A stretch of 10,277 bases of DNA from assembly GCA_046594635.1 (NCBI GenBank), contig JBKJRR010000107.1, positions 1 to 10,277 of the forward strand. The letters run 5' to 3'. Shown piece after piece: positions 1 to 6,746 of the stretch. The notes under the pieces are model-generated. The model saw nothing but the letters and a program-made list of their open reading frames with translations, searched no databases and was not told the DNA's origin. Numbering within the stretch: the stretch's first letter is position 1; the number at the start of each line of letters is the position of its first letter. The DNA comes from CAISIP01 sp046594635. GTDB taxonomy: Bacteria > Pseudomonadota > Gammaproteobacteria > Burkholderiales > Burkholderiaceae_C. The translations under genes were made by a program, and so were the position numbers.

Positions 1-1006
1 CGAACACGAAACGTTCGAAGTTCGACGCCTTGGAAATGTCCATTGACGGGCTGGAAGTTTCATGCGTGTCGGCACTGCCCCGGACACGGTAACGACCGGT
101 GCGGAAGAACTCGTCGAGTACGTCGTTCTCGTTTGTGGCCACCACCAGCATGTCGATCGGCAAACCCATCATGCGCGCCACATGGCCGGCGCAGACATTG
201 CCAAAATTGCCCGACGGCACACTGAAGCGCACCTTGTCGGCATTGGATTGTGTTGCCTGGAAATAGCCGGCGAAGTAATAGACGACCTGTGCCACCAATC
301 GGGCCCAGTTGATCGAATTGACCGTACCAATGCGGTATTGGCGCTTGAACGCCAGATCGTTGGAGACCGCCTTGACCAGGTCCTGGCAATCGTCAAACAC
401 GCCTTCGACGGCGATGTTGTGAATGTTCTTGTCCATCAGGCTGAACATCTGGGCCTGCTGAAAAGGACTCATGCGTCCACGCGGACTGGTCATGAAAACC
501 GTGACGCCGCGTTTGCCGCGCATCGCGTATTCGGCTGCGCTGCCGGTGTCGCCGCTGGTGGCACCCAGAATGTTCAAGGTCTCGCCGCGGCGTGCCAGTT
601 CGTATTCGAACAGGTTGCCCAGCAATTGCATCGCCATGTCCTTGAAGGCCAGAGTCGGCCCGTTGGACAAGGCTTCCAGATACAACGGCGCGGTCTGGCT
701 TCCGACGGCTTCTTTATCGACCAGCGCTCGCAGCGGCACGATGGCCTCGCTGCCAAACACCTCAGGGGTGTAGGTGCGATGGCAGATGTCGCGCAGATCA
801 TCGGACGGTATGTCGTCAACGTACAGCGACAGTATCTCGAACGCAAGGTCGGCGTAGGGCAGGCTGCGCCATCGCGTCAGCGTCGCGTCGTCGACCCTGG
901 GATATGACTGCGGCAGGTACAGACCACCATCGGGCGCCAGGCCCTCAAGCAGGATGTCGCAGAAGTGCTGGCCGCAATCGTGACCCCGCGTGGAGATATA
1001 AAGCAT
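1..1006 (-). CDS. thrC: Threonine synthase, N-terminal 335 residues (3' end outside window)
   Basis: This PLP-dependent enzyme converts O-phosphohomoserine to threonine, the last step of threonine synthesis, in the cytoplasm. The visible part begins MLYISTRGHD and carries the fold-type II landmarks in order: the PLP lysine in LAFKDMA (Lys122), the phosphate-binding loop LGATSGDTGSAAEYA (about residues 150-164), the GRMSPFQQAQM segment, the TVNSINWAR motif, and VPSGNFGNVCAG, which is typical of the longer proteobacterial ThrC subgroup. The frame runs off the window at residue 335; family members of this type are about 460-480 residues, so roughly a quarter is missing. The start ATG at 1006-1004 shares its A with the TGA of hom (TGATG), so translation is probably coupled to hom. 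There is no break or frameshift. Identification is firm because both the catalytic lysine and the neighbour fit. Confidence 0.96.
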   Translation of the reverse strand, partial: MLYISTRGHDCGQHFCDILLEGLAPDGGLYLPQSYPRVDDATLTRWRSLPYADLAFEILSLYVDDIPSDDLRDICHRTYTPEVFGSEAIVPLRALVDKEAVGSQTAPLYLEALSNGPTLAFKDMAMQLLGNLFEYELARRGETLNILGATSGDTGSAAEYAMRGKRGVTVFMTSPRGRMSPFQQAQMFSLMDKNIHNIAVEGVFDDCQDLVKAVSNDLAFKRQYRIGTVNSINWARLVAQVVYYFAGYFQATQSNADKVRFSVPSGNFGNVCAGHVARMMGLPIDMLVVATNENDVLDEFFRTGRYRVRGSADTHETSSPSMDISKASNFERFVF

Positions 1007-2361
1007 CAGGCCAGTTCCTCTTTGCGGATGCGCACAATGGGCTGCAACACACTGGGCAGCGCCTGCATCAGTGCCAAGGCGTTGTTCATCGTGCCCTCAC
1101 GCGTATCGTGGGTCAGAATGATCAGGTCGGTCTGCGCCTCCTGCGGGCTTTGTGCGTCAGCCTGCACTTCGTCGGCTTCGCGCTGGAGCATGGCATCGAT
1201 GCTGATGCCAGCGTCAGCCAGGATGCCGGTCACACGCGACAACACGCCGGCCTGGTCGGCCACGCGCAGGCGCAGGTAATAGGCCGTCACGATTTCGTCC
1301 ATCGCCAACACCGGCAGGTCGCTCATGGCATCGGGATGGAAGGCCAGGTGCGGCACCCGCTGGGCTGCATCCGCCGTATGCAGCCGCGTCACATCAACCA
1401 GGTCAGCAATCACGGCGCTGGCGGTGGGCTCGCTGCCGGCACCTTTGCCGTAGTAAAGAGTGGTGCCGACGGCATCGCCCTGCACCACGACTGCGTTCAT
1501 GGCCCCCTCGACGTTGGCGATCAACCGCTTGGCCGGCACCAGGCTGGGATGCACGCGCAATTCGATGCCACGCAAGGCCCCGGTTGCCGGATCCACGCTG
1601 CGCTTGGTGATGCCCAGCAGCTTGATGCGATAGCCCAGTTGCTCTGCATAACGAATGTCCTGCCCGGCCAGCGCGGTGATGCCCTCGATATAGGCCTTAT
1701 CGAACTGCACCGGTATGCCGAAGGCGATCGCCGACATCAGCGTGATCTTGTGCGCCGCATCGACACCTTCGATGTCGAATGTGGGATCGGCCTCGGCATA
1801 TCCAAGACGCTGTGCCTCCTTGAGCACAACGTCGAAGTCCAGCCCCTTGTTGCGCATCTCGCTCAGGATGAAGTTCGTCGTACCGTTGATGATGCCGGCG
1901 ACCCACTGGATGCTGTTGGCGGTCAGCCCTTCGCGCAGCGCCTTGATGATGGGAATGCCACCGGCCACAGCCGCCTCGAAAGCCACCATCACGCCCTTGG
2001 TGTGTGCTGCCGCGAAGATCTCGGTGCCATGCACGGCCAACAGGGCCTTGTTCGCCGTGACCACATGCTTGCCGGCTGCAATCGCCTCCATCACCAGCTG
2101 GCGCGCAATGCCGTAGCCGCCAATGAGCTCCACCACGATGTCGATGTCTGGATTGGCGATCACGGCCCGCGCATCATTGACCACCTTGACGTCGTCACCC
2201 ACCAGCGCCTGCGCCCGCGCAACATCGAGGTCGGCGACCATGGTGATGGCGATACCCCGACCCGCACGACGGCAGATCTCCGCCTGGTTGCGCTTGAGCA
2301 CGCTGAACGTGCCACTGCCTACGGTACCTATGCCCAGCAGGCCTACTTGGATCGGGTTCAT
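1006..2361 (-). CDS. hom: Homoserine dehydrogenase with C-terminal ACT domain
   Basis: The protein (451 aa) reduces aspartate-4-semialdehyde to homoserine with NAD(P)H, the branch point to threonine and methionine. The Rossmann glycine motif GIGTVGSGTF is at residues 10-19, followed by VELIGG (78-82), TANKALL (102-108), EAAVAGGIPI (129-138), NGTTNFIL (159-166) and GYAEADPTFDIEGVDAAHK (187-205). In the last, Asp201 and Lys205 have the D-x3-K spacing of the family's catalytic pair. Residues about 358-435 form an ACT domain (YYLRLRVADQAGVLSRVTGIL), which in this family gives feedback inhibition by threonine. A short insert of about 12 residues near 398-411 (VQADAQSPQEAQ) is probably a surface loop. 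The length is normal for the monofunctional enzyme; no aspartokinase part is fused. The start ATG at 2361 has a modest purine stretch (GAAGA) upstream. It follows alaA by 53 nt and overlaps thrC by one base. Confidence 0.97.
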   Translation of the reverse strand: MNPIQVGLLGIGTVGSGTFSVLKRNQAEICRRAGRGIAITMVADLDVARAQALVGDDVKVVNDARAVIANPDIDIVVELIGGYGIARQLVMEAIAAGKHVVTANKALLAVHGTEIFAAAHTKGVMVAFEAAVAGGIPIIKALREGLTANSIQWVAGIINGTTNFILSEMRNKGLDFDVVLKEAQRLGYAEADPTFDIEGVDAAHKITLMSAIAFGIPVQFDKAYIEGITALAGQDIRYAEQLGYRIKLLGITKRSVDPATGALRGIELRVHPSLVPAKRLIANVEGAMNAVVVQGDAVGTTLYYGKGAGSEPTASAVIADLVDVTRLHTADAAQRVPHLAFHPDAMSDLPVLAMDEIVTAYYLRLRVADQAGVLSRVTGILADAGISIDAMLQREADEVQADAQSPQEAQTDLIILTHDTREGTMNNALALMQALPSVLQPIVRIRKEELA

Positions 2362-2414
2362 TCGGAAAGTCTTCGTTGAATAAAAAAATACGGGTGCGGC
2401 ACAAACACGCGGTG

Positions 2415-3689
2415 TCAGGCTCGGCTGCGCGAGGCCACCAGCTTCACGGCGGCCTGGGCACGTTCGTCTTCGTGCCGTTTGCGATAGTGCTCAAGGAATC
2501 GAGCAATGCGCCCAATGGCCTCGCGCAGGTCGTCTTCGTGGGGCAGGAAAACAATGCGGAAATGGTCTGGCTCAGCCCAATTGAAGCCACTGCCTTGCAC
2601 CAGCATGACCTTGGTCTCCTGCAGCAGTTCGAGTATGAAGGTTTGATCGTCCCTGATCGGGTAGATCTCCGGGTCGAGTCGGGGGAACATGTACAGGGCC
2701 GCCACCGGCTTGACACAGCTGACGCCGGGAATGGCAGTGATCAGTTCATATGCCAGATCTCGCTGGCGGCGCAGGCGCCCGCCCTCGCAGACCAGGTCAT
2801 TGATGCTCTGATAGCCGCCCAACGCGGTCTGTATCGCCCACTGACCAGGAACGTTGGGACACAGGCGCAGATTGGACATCATGTTCAGACCATCGATGTA
2901 GTCCTTGGCAACAACCTTGTCGCCCGAGACCACCATCCAGCCGGCGCGGTAACCGCAGGAACGATAACTCTTGCTCAAGCTGTTGAATGTCAAGGTCAGC
3001 ACATCGTCGCTGAGCGAACCTATTGCGGTATGGCGGGCATCATCGTAAAGAATCTTGTCATAGACCTCGTCGGCAAAAATAACCAGGCCGAACTCGCGTG
3101 CGATGTCGATGATGCCCTTGAGCAATTCGTCCGCGTACAACGCGCCGGTCGGATTGTTCGGATTGATGACGACGATGCCCTTGGTGCGCGCCGTGACCCT
3201 GGCGCGGATATCCGCCAGATCAGGCATCCAGCCGGCACTTTCGTCGCAGCGGTAATGCACCGGCACGCCGCCGGACAAGCTGACGGCGGCTGTCCACAGC
3301 GGATAGTCCGGTGCGGGAATCAGCATCTCGTCGCCGTCGTTGAGCATGGCATTGCTGGCCATGACGATCAACTCCGAGGCGCCGTTGCCCAGATAGATAT
3401 CATCGAGCGTGACACCGGTTATGCCCTGCTGCTGCGTGTAGTGCATCACCGCCTTGCGCGCTGCAAAGATGCCCTTGCTGTCCGAATAGCCCGCCGAGTT
3501 TGGCAGATTACGGATCATGTCCTGCTGGATTTCCTCCGGCGAGTCGAAACCGAACACCGCCAGATTGCCGATGTTGAGTTTGATGATTTTGTGGCCCTCG
3601 TCCTCCATGCGCTGCGCGCACTCCAGGATGGGCCCCCGGATGTCATAACAAACATTGTCGAGCTTGGTGGATTTACGGATCGTCTTCAT
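2415..3689 (-). CDS. alaA: AlaA-type PLP aminotransferase (glutamate-pyruvate)
   Basis: This class I/II aminotransferase (424 aa) closely resembles E. coli AlaA/YfbQ, which makes alanine from pyruvate and glutamate. The N-terminus (KLDNVCYDIRGPILECAQRM) is the family signature. Further landmarks are GNGASELI (101-108), DYPLWTAAVSL (128-138), NPNNPTG (176-182, with the PLP-contacting Asn), FADEVYDKI (205-213, Asp207 and Tyr210) and SLSKSYRSCGYRAGW (237-251), where Lys240 is the Schiff-base lysine. The segment GNLAVFGF (41-48) stands where E. coli AlaA has, as I recall it, GNPAPFGF; this looks like a lineage feature rather than damage. The C-terminus carries a basic tail. It is the first gene of the apparent alaA-hom-thrC unit and diverges from the Mth938 gene across 70 bp. 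Substrate range beyond alanine cannot be read from sequence, and the symbol rests on resemblance. Confidence 0.9.
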   Translation of the reverse strand: MKTIRKSTKLDNVCYDIRGPILECAQRMEDEGHKIIKLNIGNLAVFGFDSPEEIQQDMIRNLPNSAGYSDSKGIFAARKAVMHYTQQQGITGVTLDDIYLGNGASELIVMASNAMLNDGDEMLIPAPDYPLWTAAVSLSGGVPVHYRCDESAGWMPDLADIRARVTARTKGIVVINPNNPTGALYADELLKGIIDIAREFGLVIFADEVYDKILYDDARHTAIGSLSDDVLTLTFNSLSKSYRSCGYRAGWMVVSGDKVVAKDYIDGLNMMSNLRLCPNVPGQWAIQTALGGYQSINDLVCEGGRLRRQRDLAYELITAIPGVSCVKPVAALYMFPRLDPEIYPIRDDQTFILELLQETKVMLVQGSGFNWAEPDHFRIVFLPHEDDLREAIGRIARFLEHYRKRHEDERAQAAVKLVASRSRA

Positions 3690-3759
3690 GGTGGGTCCCG
3701 GCCATAGCCGCTGCAGCGGGAAACCTATAATTTGACCACAGTTGCGCCAGCCTCAGACG
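3690..3759. promoter_or_regulatory. Divergent intergenic region with a perfect -10 box for the Mth938 gene
   Basis: This 70-bp space separates the starts of alaA (leftward) and the Mth938 gene (rightward), so both promoters should lie here. A perfect TATAAT is present on the plus strand at 3726-3731, about 29 bases before the Mth938 ATG. No good -35 hexamer is found 16-18 bp upstream of it, so it would need an activator or tolerate a poor -35. For alaA I see only a weak TATAGG-like word on the minus strand over the same AT-rich patch. The promoter call is inferred from the hexamer alone. Confidence 0.4.
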
Positions 3760-4140
3760 ATGAAACTCCATCCCGACCAGTCAAACGTTCAGACCATTAC
3801 CGGTTATGGCGCGGGATGGATTGCCGTGGATGGCGAGCGCATCGATCGCAGTGTGATCATCAGCTCCGCCGGCCAGCGCATAACCTGGAACTGCAAACAG
3901 TTCTCCGATCTCGACGCCACCCATTTCGCACAGCTGGCCGAGCTCGACATGGAGTTGGTGATCTTCGGCAGCGGCAGCAAAATCCGATTCCCGAAACCCG
4001 TCTGGCTGCAGCCGTTGATGCAGCGCCGGCTGGGCCTGGAGACCATGGACAGTCAAGCTGCCTGCCGGACCTACAACATCCTCGCAGGAGAGGGTCGCAA
4101 GGTGGTGCTTGCCGTATTGATCGAAGACGCGTCGACGTAA
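3760..4140 (+). CDS. Mth938-like domain protein (DUF498 family)
   Basis: This small cytosolic protein (126 aa) belongs to the Mth938/DUF498 family, whose mitochondrial relative NDUFAF3 helps assemble respiratory complex I. The bacterial role is not established. Family features seen are the early TGYGAGWIAVDGERI segment, the strand LVIFGSGSKIRFP (about 66-78), WLQPLMQRRLGLETMDS, and the conserved block AACRTYNILAGEGRKVV (about 101-117). The ATG at 3760 is preferred over an in-frame TTG at 3742, because homologous proteins begin near MKLHPD and the -10 box at 3726-3731 would start transcription about 3738. No clear Shine-Dalgarno sequence precedes it. There are no membrane segments. It is divergent from alaA and is followed after 123 bp by bcp on the same strand. 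Family assignment is good; function is unknown. Confidence 0.88.
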   Translation: MKLHPDQSNVQTITGYGAGWIAVDGERIDRSVIISSAGQRITWNCKQFSDLDATHFAQLAELDMELVIFGSGSKIRFPKPVWLQPLMQRRLGLETMDSQAACRTYNILAGEGRKVVLAVLIEDAST

Positions 4141-4165
4141 GGCCGAATGACCTGAGTTTTGCGGT

Positions 4166-4226
4166 TAAAATACGCGGCTTCGGTCCGGCCCGACAACACA
4201 TTGCTTGCAACGGGTGCCGGGGCCGG
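4166..4226 (+). promoter_or_regulatory. Possible bcp promoter (-10) and leader stem
   Basis: The 123 bp between the Mth938 gene and bcp contain TAAAAT at 4166-4171 on the plus strand, a plausible -10, but with no recognisable -35. Transcription from it would give a leader of roughly 85 nt. Inside that leader CCGGCCC (4185-4191) can pair with GGGCCGG (4220-4226) over a 28-nt loop. No terminator lies between the two genes, so bcp could equally be read through from the Mth938 promoter. Both elements are inferred and weak. Confidence 0.25.
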
Positions 4227-4263
4227 CTCCTGACACATCCAGCACGCGAGACTCAAGCACCTT

Positions 4264-4740
4264 ATGGCGATCGTTGTCAACAAACCCCTCCCAGAATTCG
4301 AAGCCGTCGCAACCAACGGTGTCAAAGTGACCAACACCAGCCACACCGGCGCGGCATTGGTCCTGTACTTTTATCCCAAGGACAATACGCCTGGTTGTAC
4401 AACCGAGGCGATGCAGTTCCGTGACAAGTACAAGGACTTCGTGAAGGCCGGTGCCGCGGTTTTTGGCGTGTCGCGCGACAACATGAAATCGCATGACGAT
4501 TTCAAGGCCAAGCTGGAACTACCGTTCGAGCTGGTTGCCGATACCGAAGAGAAGATGTGCCACATGTTCGGCGTGGTCAAGAACAAGATCATGTACGGCA
4601 AGAAGGTCAAGGGCATCGAGCGCAGCACCTTCCTGGTCGGCGCCGATGGCCTGCTGGCCGAAGAGTGGCGCGGACTCAAGGTTCCCGGTCATGTCGACGA
4701 TGTGCTCAAAGCCGTGAAGGCGCTCAAAAAGACAGCCTGA
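4264..4740 (+). CDS. bcp: Peroxiredoxin, Bcp/PrxQ family
   Basis: This thiol peroxidase (158 aa) reduces hydrogen peroxide and organic hydroperoxides in the cytoplasm. The thioredoxin fold carries the peroxidatic site in YFYPKDNTPGCTTEA (36-49), with peroxidatic Cys45 and the Pro-x3-Thr-x2-Cys environment complete. Further family landmarks are FGVSRDNMKSHDDF (67-80) and GIERSTFLVGADG (117-129), with the conserved Arg120. The position five residues after Cys45, cysteine in E. coli Bcp, is Met50 here, and the helix-3 resolving position near 80-84 also lacks cysteine. The only other cysteine is Cys99 (EKMCHMFG). The enzyme may therefore be a 1-Cys type or use Cys99. The length is typical. The start ATG at 4264 gives the canonical N-terminus, although no strong Shine-Dalgarno is visible. 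The gene is followed by a 9-bp hairpin and a terminator. Confidence 0.95.
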   Translation: MAIVVNKPLPEFEAVATNGVKVTNTSHTGAALVLYFYPKDNTPGCTTEAMQFRDKYKDFVKAGAAVFGVSRDNMKSHDDFKAKLELPFELVADTEEKMCHMFGVVKNKIMYGKKVKGIERSTFLVGADGLLAEEWRGLKVPGHVDDVLKAVKALKKTA

Positions 4741-4744
4741 GAAC

Positions 4745-4766
4745 GCCTGGCGAACAGTCGCCGGGC
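4745..4766 (+). other. Strong hairpin just after the bcp stop codon
   Basis: GCCTGGCGA (4745-4753) and TCGCCGGGC (4758-4766) form a 9-bp stem with one U-G wobble around the tetraloop ACAG, starting four bases after the bcp stop. No T-run follows, so it is not an intrinsic terminator by itself. It may protect the 3' end of the bcp message that is formed at the terminator further down. Confidence 0.5.
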
Positions 4767-4817
4767 TCATGCATAATGGCCGCATGCCGTTGAATGCAGA
4801 CGCCGCTCTCCCCCAGC

Positions 4818-4850
4818 AAGCCGCCGTGGTCCAGGGCGGCTTTCTTGTTT
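4818..4850 (+). terminator. Rho-independent terminator after bcp
   Basis: AAGCCGCC (4818-4825) and GGCGGCTT (4835-4842) form a perfect 8-bp GC-rich stem over a 9-nt loop, followed on the plus strand by the T-rich tail TTTCTTGTTT. It should end the bcp transcript, which implies that phoH has its own promoter in the remaining 65-70 bp or depends on read-through. I see no convincing phoH promoter there. Confidence 0.75.
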
Positions 4851-4914
4851 CTGGGCAGCGTCAATTGCCGCGGCATCATGCAGCTTTCCAACTTCTCCGT
4901 GAGTATCCAGGACC

Positions 4915-6666
4915 ATGCCTCTTCCGCCCGCCCCCACCAAACGTGCAGCCCTGCTAACCAGTTCGGCGTTCGACGCACCTGCGAAGAACAGTGCCAGTAC
5001 CCGGAACCGGCGCAAGGCTTCCGACGAACCGACCCGTAGCGAGCCTGCCCAACGGCAGGTGCTGCAACAGATCGAGACCACCAGGCCGACGCAGCCTGAC
5101 ACGGCCAGGGTCACCATTGCCACAAGTTCCCAACCCGCGCTGCGCGTCGTCGCCGACAAGCGGGACGAGCCACAATCCGAGCCCGAGACAGTACAGACGA
5201 CGAGCGACAAAACGACAACATCTACGCGTGCGCGCCGACGCAAACCGAGCGGCACACCCAAGTTGTTCGTGCTCGACACCAACGTGCTGCTGCACGACCC
5301 CATGTGCTTGTTCCGATTCGAAGAACACGACATCTTCCTGCCGATGATCGTGCTCGAAGAACTCGATGGGCACAAAAAGGGCATGACCGAAGTCGCCCGC
5401 AACGCGCGACAGACCAGCAGATGGCTCGATGCTCTGGCCGGCACGGCCGGCACCGATATCGGCGCCGGCCTGCGACTGGACAGCACAGGTCACCGGGATG
5501 CCGGCGGCAAGCTGTTCTTCCAGACCGAGGCACTGCATTACGCCCTGCCCACCAGCCTGCCACAGGGCAAGGCGGACAACCAGATCCTGGGCGTCGTCGA
5601 AGCACTCGGACGCCAGTACAAGGATTCGAAGAAGCCCGCCGGCAGCAGCACACGCGAGGTGGTGCTGGTGTCCAAGGACATCAACATGCGCGTCAAGGCA
5701 CGTGCGCTGGGCCTGGCCACCGACGACTATCAGAACGACAAGACCCTGGCCGACGGGGATCTGCTGTATGCGGGCTCGCTCGCGTTGCCGACCGACTTCT
5801 GGTCCACGCACGGTCAGACCGTGGAAAGCTGGCAACAAGGCGTACACACCTTCTACCGCATCTCCGGACCGGTGGTGCCCAGCTTGCTGATCAACCAGTT
5901 CGTGTTTTTCGAATCACCTGGCGAGCCCAGCCTGTATGCACGGGTGACCGAGATTCGCGGCAAGACCGCCGTATTCAAGACGCTCAAGGACTTCAACCAC
6001 CTGAAAAACTCGGTGTGGGGGATTACGACACGCAATCGCGAGCAGAACTTCGCGATGAACCTGCTGATGGATCCGGAGGTGGACTTCGTCACGCTCACCG
6101 GCACAGCAGGCACTGGCAAGACCCTGATGGCTCTGGCCGCCGGTTTGACCCAGGTGCTCGACGACCGCCGCTACACCGAGATCATCATGACCCGCGCGAC
6201 CGTCAGCGTGGGCGAGGACATCGGCTTCCTGCCCGGCACGGAAGAAGAAAAGATGGGTCCGTGGATGGGTGCGCTGGACGACAACCTTGAAGTTCTGGGC
6301 AAAACCGACACCGGTGCCGGCGAATGGGGCCGCGCCGCCACCAGCGAACTGATCCGCAGCCGCATCAAGGTCAAGAGCATGAACTTCATGCGCGGCCGAA
6401 CCTTTTTGAACAAGTACCTGATCATTGACGAGGCTCAGAACCTGACACCCAAACAGATGAAGACACTGATCACGCGGGCTGGTCCCGGCACCAAGATCAT
6501 CTGCATGGGCAATCTGGCGCAGATCGATACACCTTACCTCACTGAAGGCTCATCCGGCCTCACCTATGCAGTCGACAAATTCAAGGGTTGGCCCCACAGC
6601 GGCCACATCACGCTGGCCCGTGGAGAGCGCTCACGGCTGGCGGACTTCGCCAGCGAGGTGTTATAG
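4915..6666 (+). CDS. PIN-PhoH fusion protein (PhoH2-type ATPase/ribonuclease)
   Basis: This 583-residue protein joins an N-terminal PIN nuclease domain to a C-terminal PhoH P-loop ATPase. That architecture is described as PhoH2, an RNA helicase/RNase. The PIN domain begins at KLFVLDTNVLLHDP (116-129) and shows its acidic set: Asp121, Glu148/149, Asp221 (ADNQIL) and Asp255 (SKDINMR). The ATPase holds Walker A GTAGTGKT (396-403), the MTRATVSVGEDIGFLPG segment (425-441), Walker B LIIDEAQN (502-509) and the late GNLAQIDTPYL and LARGERS motifs. Residues 1-115 are rich in Thr, Pro, Arg, Ser, Glu and Gln and look disordered. No other ATG lies between the chosen start and the PIN domain. AGGA sits only two bases before the ATG at 4915, closer than usual; a GAG further up is the alternative. 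The gene converges on dnaB with an 80-bp gap. The domains are certain; the cellular role is inferred. Confidence 0.94.
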   Translation: MPLPPAPTKRAALLTSSAFDAPAKNSASTRNRRKASDEPTRSEPAQRQVLQQIETTRPTQPDTARVTIATSSQPALRVVADKRDEPQSEPETVQTTSDKTTTSTRARRRKPSGTPKLFVLDTNVLLHDPMCLFRFEEHDIFLPMIVLEELDGHKKGMTEVARNARQTSRWLDALAGTAGTDIGAGLRLDSTGHRDAGGKLFFQTEALHYALPTSLPQGKADNQILGVVEALGRQYKDSKKPAGSSTREVVLVSKDINMRVKARALGLATDDYQNDKTLADGDLLYAGSLALPTDFWSTHGQTVESWQQGVHTFYRISGPVVPSLLINQFVFFESPGEPSLYARVTEIRGKTAVFKTLKDFNHLKNSVWGITTRNREQNFAMNLLMDPEVDFVTLTGTAGTGKTLMALAAGLTQVLDDRRYTEIIMTRATVSVGEDIGFLPGTEEEKMGPWMGALDDNLEVLGKTDTGAGEWGRAATSELIRSRIKVKSMNFMRGRTFLNKYLIIDEAQNLTPKQMKTLITRAGPGTKIICMGNLAQIDTPYLTEGSSGLTYAVDKFKGWPHSGHITLARGERSRLADFASEVL

Positions 6667-6746
6667 CGGACATCCGGACAGCTACGAAGTGTCGGTGCCC
6701 GAGCAAAAAATTGCTGCGCTTGTTTGTTGATCCGGCACACAAGTTC
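6667..6746. other. Convergent phoH/dnaB gap, no clear terminator
   Basis: This 80-bp space between the stops of phoH and dnaB holds only weak structure: a bulged stem CCGGACA/TGTCGG (6674-6695) and a 5-bp stem AGCAA/TTGCT over four A (6702-6715), followed by a T-containing stretch. Neither meets the usual terminator pattern. Convergent read-through, or Rho-dependent ending, is possible. Confidence 0.35.

Noticed and set aside
62..3707. Three long plus-strand open frames (62-907, 904-2379, 2376-3707) that tile the alaA-hom-thrC unit with 4-base overlaps, like an antisense operon.
   Set aside because: They lie antisense to three clearly recognisable enzymes, show no recognisable domains, and are rich in His, Gln, Arg and Val, as expected from reading GC-rich codons backwards. 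The overlaps fall near real gene boundaries by chance of stop placement.
4769..4957. Small plus-strand frame between bcp and phoH as a leader peptide.
   Set aside because: It spans the terminator hairpin, has no ribosome site and no recognisable or regulatory codon pattern.
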